Shown here: piece by piece, positions 4,302-7,285 of the stretch
Layout of the letters: the number at the start of each line of letters is the position of its first letter
Numbering within the stretch: position 1 is the stretch's first letter
Source of the DNA: Bacteroidales bacterium Bact_23
Lineage (GTDB): Bacteria; Bacteroidota; Bacteroidia; Bacteroidales; Lentimicrobiaceae
Reading direction: 5' to 3'
Assembly: GCA_001603685.1 (NCBI GenBank)
Contig: LUZO01000371.1
Location: 1 to 7,285 of the forward strand
Length of the DNA: 7,285 nt
Made by a program: the position numbers and the translations under genes
Notes under the pieces: model-generated
What the model was told of the DNA's origin: nothing
Seen by the model: the letters and a program-made list of their open reading frames with translations, nothing else
Database searches by the model: none

Positions 4302-7109
4302 TTATTTTTTTATGTGTTCATTAACAGCTGATTCTGAGAGAATGGCCCACTCATCCGGGGCACAGGTCATTCTGCATATAATATTGGCATTTGTACAGGT
4401 ACAGGCTCCGAATGACTTCTCCACGATTTTGCGCTGACGCAGTTTGTGCATTCTGAACGAACCTGCCGACGGGCTTCCGCTTTCGGGCCGGCCAACCAGC
4501 AGCAGGTTTACGCCCTTGAAATTGCGAAGCATAAACGACCAGGCGCCCATATTTGCGGGTTCTTCCTGCGCCCATACATGTTTCACGGCATTGGGATATC
4601 TGGCTATTACCGCCTGTATCTGCTTTTCAGGGAACGGATATAGTTGTTCAATTCTGACAATTGCCTCGGAGGTGCCGCGTTTGGCCCGCTCCTCAATCAG
4701 GTCGTAGTAAAGTTTTCCGCTGGTAAAGATTACCCGGTTTACCTTCAGCGGATCTACCTCGGCATCATCAATCACCTCGCGGAAATACCCGTTGCTCAGC
4801 TCTTCGAGCGATGAAACGCATTGCGGATGCCTCAGCAGGCTCTTGGGGGTGAACACCACCAGCGGTTTGCGGAACGGGCGCAACTGCTGTCTGCGGAGCA
4901 GATGGAAGAAGTTGGCCGGGGTGGTGCAGTTTGCCACCTGCATATTGTTATCGGCACACAGCGACAGGAAGCGCTCCGTGCGGGCACTCGAGTGCTCGGG
5001 GCCCTGGCCTTCATAGCCATGAGGAAGCAGCAGAACCAGATCGCTCATTACCCTCCATTTGTCTTCGGCACTGCTAAGATACTGGTCGATAATAATCTGC
5101 GCACCGTTTACAAAGTCGCCGAACTGTGCTTCCCAGATGGTGAGGGTGTAGGGCGATGCCAGTGAGTATCCGTATTCAAAGCCGAGCACGGCATACTCGG
5201 AAAGGGGCGAGTTGTAAACTTCGAATTTCGCCTGTGTATCGCTGATGTGGCTGAGCGGCGTGTAGCGCTCATCGCTGTCTTCGATGGTAAGTACGGCATG
5301 TCGGTGCGAGAAGGTTCCGCGCTGCGAATCCTGTCCGCTGAGCCTTACCGGAATGCCTTCGTTAAGCAGCGATGCATAGGCCAGCAGTTCGGCCATGCCC
5401 CAGTCGAGATTATTGCCCGGCTTAACCATCTCTCTTCGGTCGTGCATCAGCTTAACCAGCTTATGGTTAAAGGGCTTTCCTTCGGGCAGGAAGGTGATTT
5501 TGTCGGCCAACACCCGAAGGGTATCGGCCGGCACTCCGGTTTGGGGCGAGCGTTCAAAGTCTTCGGCAACGGCAATCCTGATGTTGCTCCATGTGGGGCC
5601 GAGAAACGGAATGATGGAAGCCTTTTCGGTTTTATGTGCTTCCTCGAGCGCCGATTCAAGCATAGCGTTGATCTTTTTATCGAGCGCTTTGGCGTCGTCG
5701 GCGGTAATCAGTCCTTCGGCAATCAGTTTATCCACATAAATCTGCTTTACATTCGGATGGTTTTCGATGGCTTTATAGAGTACGGGCTGGGTAAAGCGCG
5801 GCTCGTCGCCTTCGTTGTGTCCGTAGCGGCGGTATCCAAGCAGGTCGATAAAGATATCCTTATCGAACTTTTCCCTGAACTCCATAGCCAGCTCAATGGC
5901 ATAAACCACCGACTCGGCATCATCGGCATTCACATGGAAAATGGGCGACTGGATAATTTTTGCCACATCGGTGCAATAGGTACTGCTTCGTGCTTCGAGG
6001 TAGTTGGTGGTAAATCCAACCTGATTGTTAACCACCACATGCACGCTTCCTCCGGTACGATATCCGGGCAGTTCCGACATCTGCAGCATTTCGTAAACCA
6101 CTCCCTGTCCGGCAATGGATGCATCGCCGTGTATAATAATGGGCACCAGCTTATCTGTATCGCCTTTGTAGAGCTGATCTATTCTGGCTCTTGCCAGCCC
6201 CACGGCTACCGGCCCAACGGTTTCGAGGTGCGAAGGGTTGGGTGCCAGTGAGAGGTTCACCATTTTTCCGGCGTGGGTAGGCCGCTGATGGGTTGCACTC
6301 AGGTGATATTTTACATCGCCGAGGATGGTTTCGTCGTCGTATTCCTTATCGGCAAATTCGTTGAAAATATCTTTGTAGGGTTTCCCCATAATGATGGTCA
6401 GAACGGTGAGTCGTCCGCGGTGGGGCATTCCGATAAAGAACTCATCGGCACCCAGGGCAGCACCTCTTTCGATGATGGCATCCAGGGCGGGGATGAGCGA
6501 TTCGCCGCCTTCGAGCGAGAATCGTTTCTGGCCGGGGAAGCGGCGATGCAGAAATTTTTCGAACAGAACGGCTTCGGTCAGCTTTTCGAGAATGGTCATC
6601 TTTACGGCTCTTCCGTAGCTTGGTTCATTGCGCCTTGACTCCATTTTTTCCTTCAGCCAGTGATACATCTCCTCGTTGCGGATAAATGCAAACTCGGCGC
6701 CTATTGAACTGCAATAGGTTTTTTCGAGATGTTCCACAATTTTTGATAGGGGAGCCGGGCCGATTCCTATTTCATTTCCAGCCTGAAAAGTCCTTCCCAG
6801 GTCTTCTTTCGAGAGTCCGAAATTTTCCAGATCGAGGGTTGGGGTGTAGGTTCTGCGCTTACGAACCGGGTTGGTTTTTGTAAACAGGTGACCTCTTTGC
6901 CGGTAACCGTTAATCAGGTTGATGACTTTAAATTCATCGGGGACGGTGAGTACATCGGAAACCTGGTTATAGTTTTTGCGGGCAAATTCAAATCCTTCGA
7001 AAAACTTTTGCCAGCTCTGATCAACAGAGGCCGGATCGTCAAGAAACCGTTTGTATTGTTCTTCTATAAAACTGCCTTCAGCATTCGACAGGTATGAATA
7101 CTTATCCAT
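4302..7109 (-). CDS. sucA: 2-oxoglutarate dehydrogenase E1 component
   Basis: A 935-residue thiamine-diphosphate enzyme that decarboxylates 2-oxoglutarate and passes the succinyl group to the E2 lipoyl arm (TCA cycle, cytoplasm). The N-terminal E1 segment with the family motif DPASVDQSWQKFF is at residues 25-37, which supports the ATG at 7109. The first catalytic domain carries MPHRGRL (His230) and NPSHLE (His294), which align with the substrate-contacting His260 and His298 of E. coli SucA. The thiamine/metal motif is HGDASIAGQG (GD at 328-329) with NNQVGFTT at 361-368. The pyrimidine-binding domain (about 566-760) includes GQDSQRGTFSHRH, EAQFGDFVNGAQ and GYEGQGPEHSSAR. The C-terminal domain ends near VEKSFG (901). 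Beyond this lies an unusual tail of about 34 residues with Cys903, 905, 912 and 916. It heads the sucA-sucB pair with a six-base gap. No lipoamide dehydrogenase gene is nearby. Confidence 0.98.
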   Translation of the reverse strand: MDKYSYLSNAEGSFIEEQYKRFLDDPASVDQSWQKFFEGFEFARKNYNQVSDVLTVPDEFKVINLINGYRQRGHLFTKTNPVRKRRTYTPTLDLENFGLSKEDLGRTFQAGNEIGIGPAPLSKIVEHLEKTYCSSIGAEFAFIRNEEMYHWLKEKMESRRNEPSYGRAVKMTILEKLTEAVLFEKFLHRRFPGQKRFSLEGGESLIPALDAIIERGAALGADEFFIGMPHRGRLTVLTIIMGKPYKDIFNEFADKEYDDETILGDVKYHLSATHQRPTHAGKMVNLSLAPNPSHLETVGPVAVGLARARIDQLYKGDTDKLVPIIIHGDASIAGQGVVYEMLQMSELPGYRTGGSVHVVVNNQVGFTTNYLEARSSTYCTDVAKIIQSPIFHVNADDAESVVYAIELAMEFREKFDKDIFIDLLGYRRYGHNEGDEPRFTQPVLYKAIENHPNVKQIYVDKLIAEGLITADDAKALDKKINAMLESALEEAHKTEKASIIPFLGPTWSNIRIAVAEDFERSPQTGVPADTLRVLADKITFLPEGKPFNHKLVKLMHDRREMVKPGNNLDWGMAELLAYASLLNEGIPVRLSGQDSQRGTFSHRHAVLTIEDSDERYTPLSHISDTQAKFEVYNSPLSEYAVLGFEYGYSLASPYTLTIWEAQFGDFVNGAQIIIDQYLSSAEDKWRVMSDLVLLLPHGYEGQGPEHSSARTERFLSLCADNNMQVANCTTPANFFHLLRRQQLRPFRKPLVVFTPKSLLRHPQCVSSLEELSNGYFREVIDDAEVDPLKVNRVIFTSGKLYYDLIEERAKRGTSEAIVRIEQLYPFPEKQIQAVIARYPNAVKHVWAQEEPANMGAWSFMLRNFKGVNLLLVGRPESGSPSAGSFRMHKLRQRKIVEKSFGACTCTNANIICRMTCAPDEWAILSESAVNEHIKK

Positions 7110-7125
7110 TGCTTTTATCTATTGG

Positions 7126-7138
7126 TGCACAAGGTGCA
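7126..7138. repeat. Inverted repeat at the presumed sucA transcription start
   Basis: TGCAC (7126-7130) and GTGCA (7134-7138) are inverted arms separated by AAG. The repeat overlaps the inner end of the TAACTTTG box and covers the position where a transcript from that box would begin, 17-29 bases before the sucA ATG. It could be an operator or a small 5'-leader hairpin; short arms make chance a real possibility. Confidence 0.3.
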
Positions 7139-7144
7139 AAGTTA
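7137..7144 (-). promoter_or_regulatory. Start-proximal -7 box for sucA
   Basis: The minus strand reads TAACTTTG followed by CACC, a full match to TAnnTTTG, 27 bases before the sucA ATG. Initiation some 5-7 bases downstream would give a leader of about 20 bases. No TTTG lies at the expected -33 distance, only GTG after a 17-base spacer. It competes with the box at 7179-7186 for the role of main sucAB promoter; tandem use is possible. Confidence 0.5.
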
Positions 7145-7178
7145 ATGTTTTCAGCCGGTTTCACGGCCGCGTATTAAA

Positions 7179-7210
7179 CAAAGATAATAAAATAAAGTTT
7201 TCTAAAGAAA
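7179..7210 (-). promoter_or_regulatory. Distal promoter candidate for sucAB
   Basis: On the minus strand, TTTC (7210-7207) is followed after 20 bases by TATCTTTG (7186-7179). The -7 box matches TAnnTTTG fully and the -33 element differs from TTTG at one base. The flanks are very AT-rich. A transcript from here would have a leader of about 65 bases before the sucA ATG. It begins just after the terminator of the upstream gene, as expected for the first promoter of a new transcription unit. Confidence 0.5.
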
Positions 7211-7217
7211 ATCTAAT

Positions 7218-7245
7218 AAAAAAAGCCTGCCAAAACTGACAGGCT
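7218..7245 (-). terminator. Intrinsic terminator of the gene upstream of sucA
   Basis: AGCCTG (7224-7229) pairs perfectly with CAGGCT (7240-7245); CA (7231-7232) and TG (7237-7238) extend the stem past one mismatch to an AAAC loop. Read on the minus strand the hairpin runs directly into seven Ts (7224-7218), a classic rho-independent terminator. It must serve a leftward gene to the right of the window. One minus-strand frame from the right edge ends in TAA at 7273-7271, 25 bases before the hairpin, a fitting stop codon for that gene, but the other two frames stay open there, so the gene's end cannot be fixed. The terminator isolates sucAB from the upstream unit. Confidence 0.85.
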
Positions 7246-7285
7246 CTTATGATTTTGCGATTTACCGCAGTTATGCCGGATGGAT

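Noticed and set aside
5247..6251. 334-residue open frame on the plus strand opposite sucA
   Set aside because: Antisense to conserved catalytic sequence of sucA, with no domain and no start signals; a codon-bias shadow.
7271..7285. C-terminal end of an upstream leftward gene (…Ile-His-Pro-Ala-stop)
   Set aside because: Only 15 bases are available and the other two frames are also open there. The terminator implies a gene to the right, but its reading frame cannot be decided.

Overview
The window looks like a chromosomal housekeeping region from a member of the Bacteroidota. The grounds are indirect: start codons are preceded by A/T-rich leaders with no visible Shine-Dalgarno sequence, several start-proximal boxes match the Bacteroidota -7 consensus TAnnTTTG, and GC-balanced genes contrast with very AT-rich spacers. 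I cannot place it at genus level. The first 20 bases are the Illumina Nextera/Tn5 mosaic-end adapter, so the left edge is an untrimmed contig end, not genomic sequence.

All four recognisable genes lie on the minus strand and read right to left. At the right edge, a good intrinsic terminator (7218-7245) closes a gene outside the window. A promoter region follows (about 7126-7210), then sucA (2-oxoglutarate dehydrogenase E1, 7109-4302), sucB (its dihydrolipoyl succinyltransferase E2, 4295-2997), nadB (L-aspartate oxidase, 2934-1360) and a gamma-class carbonic anhydrase family gene (1254-721). The spacing is 6 bp for sucA-sucB, 62 bp for sucB-nadB and 105 bp for nadB-gammaCA. sucAB is therefore surely one transcription unit. 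The two downstream genes could be cotranscribed or have their own promoters, and nadB has a candidate -7 box. Positions 21-720 are an AT-rich stretch with no convincing gene. It holds a possible terminator for the carbonic anhydrase gene, a pyrimidine tract, and a well-matched leftward promoter (136-105) that would serve a gene beyond the contig end.

SucA and SucB catalyse the oxidative decarboxylation of 2-oxoglutarate and the succinyl transfer to CoA. The E3 lipoamide dehydrogenase and succinyl-CoA synthetase genes are not in the window. NadB makes iminoaspartate for NAD synthesis; nadA and nadC are also absent. The gamma-CA-like trimer may hydrate CO2, but that is only a family-level inference.

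I did not find a new defence, mobile or otherwise undescribed system here. The points most worth a second look are a four-cysteine C-terminal extension on SucA that starts at a tandem hexamer, an atypical E1/E3-binding domain in SucB, an inverted repeat enclosing the nadB -7 box, and the adapter at the left end.
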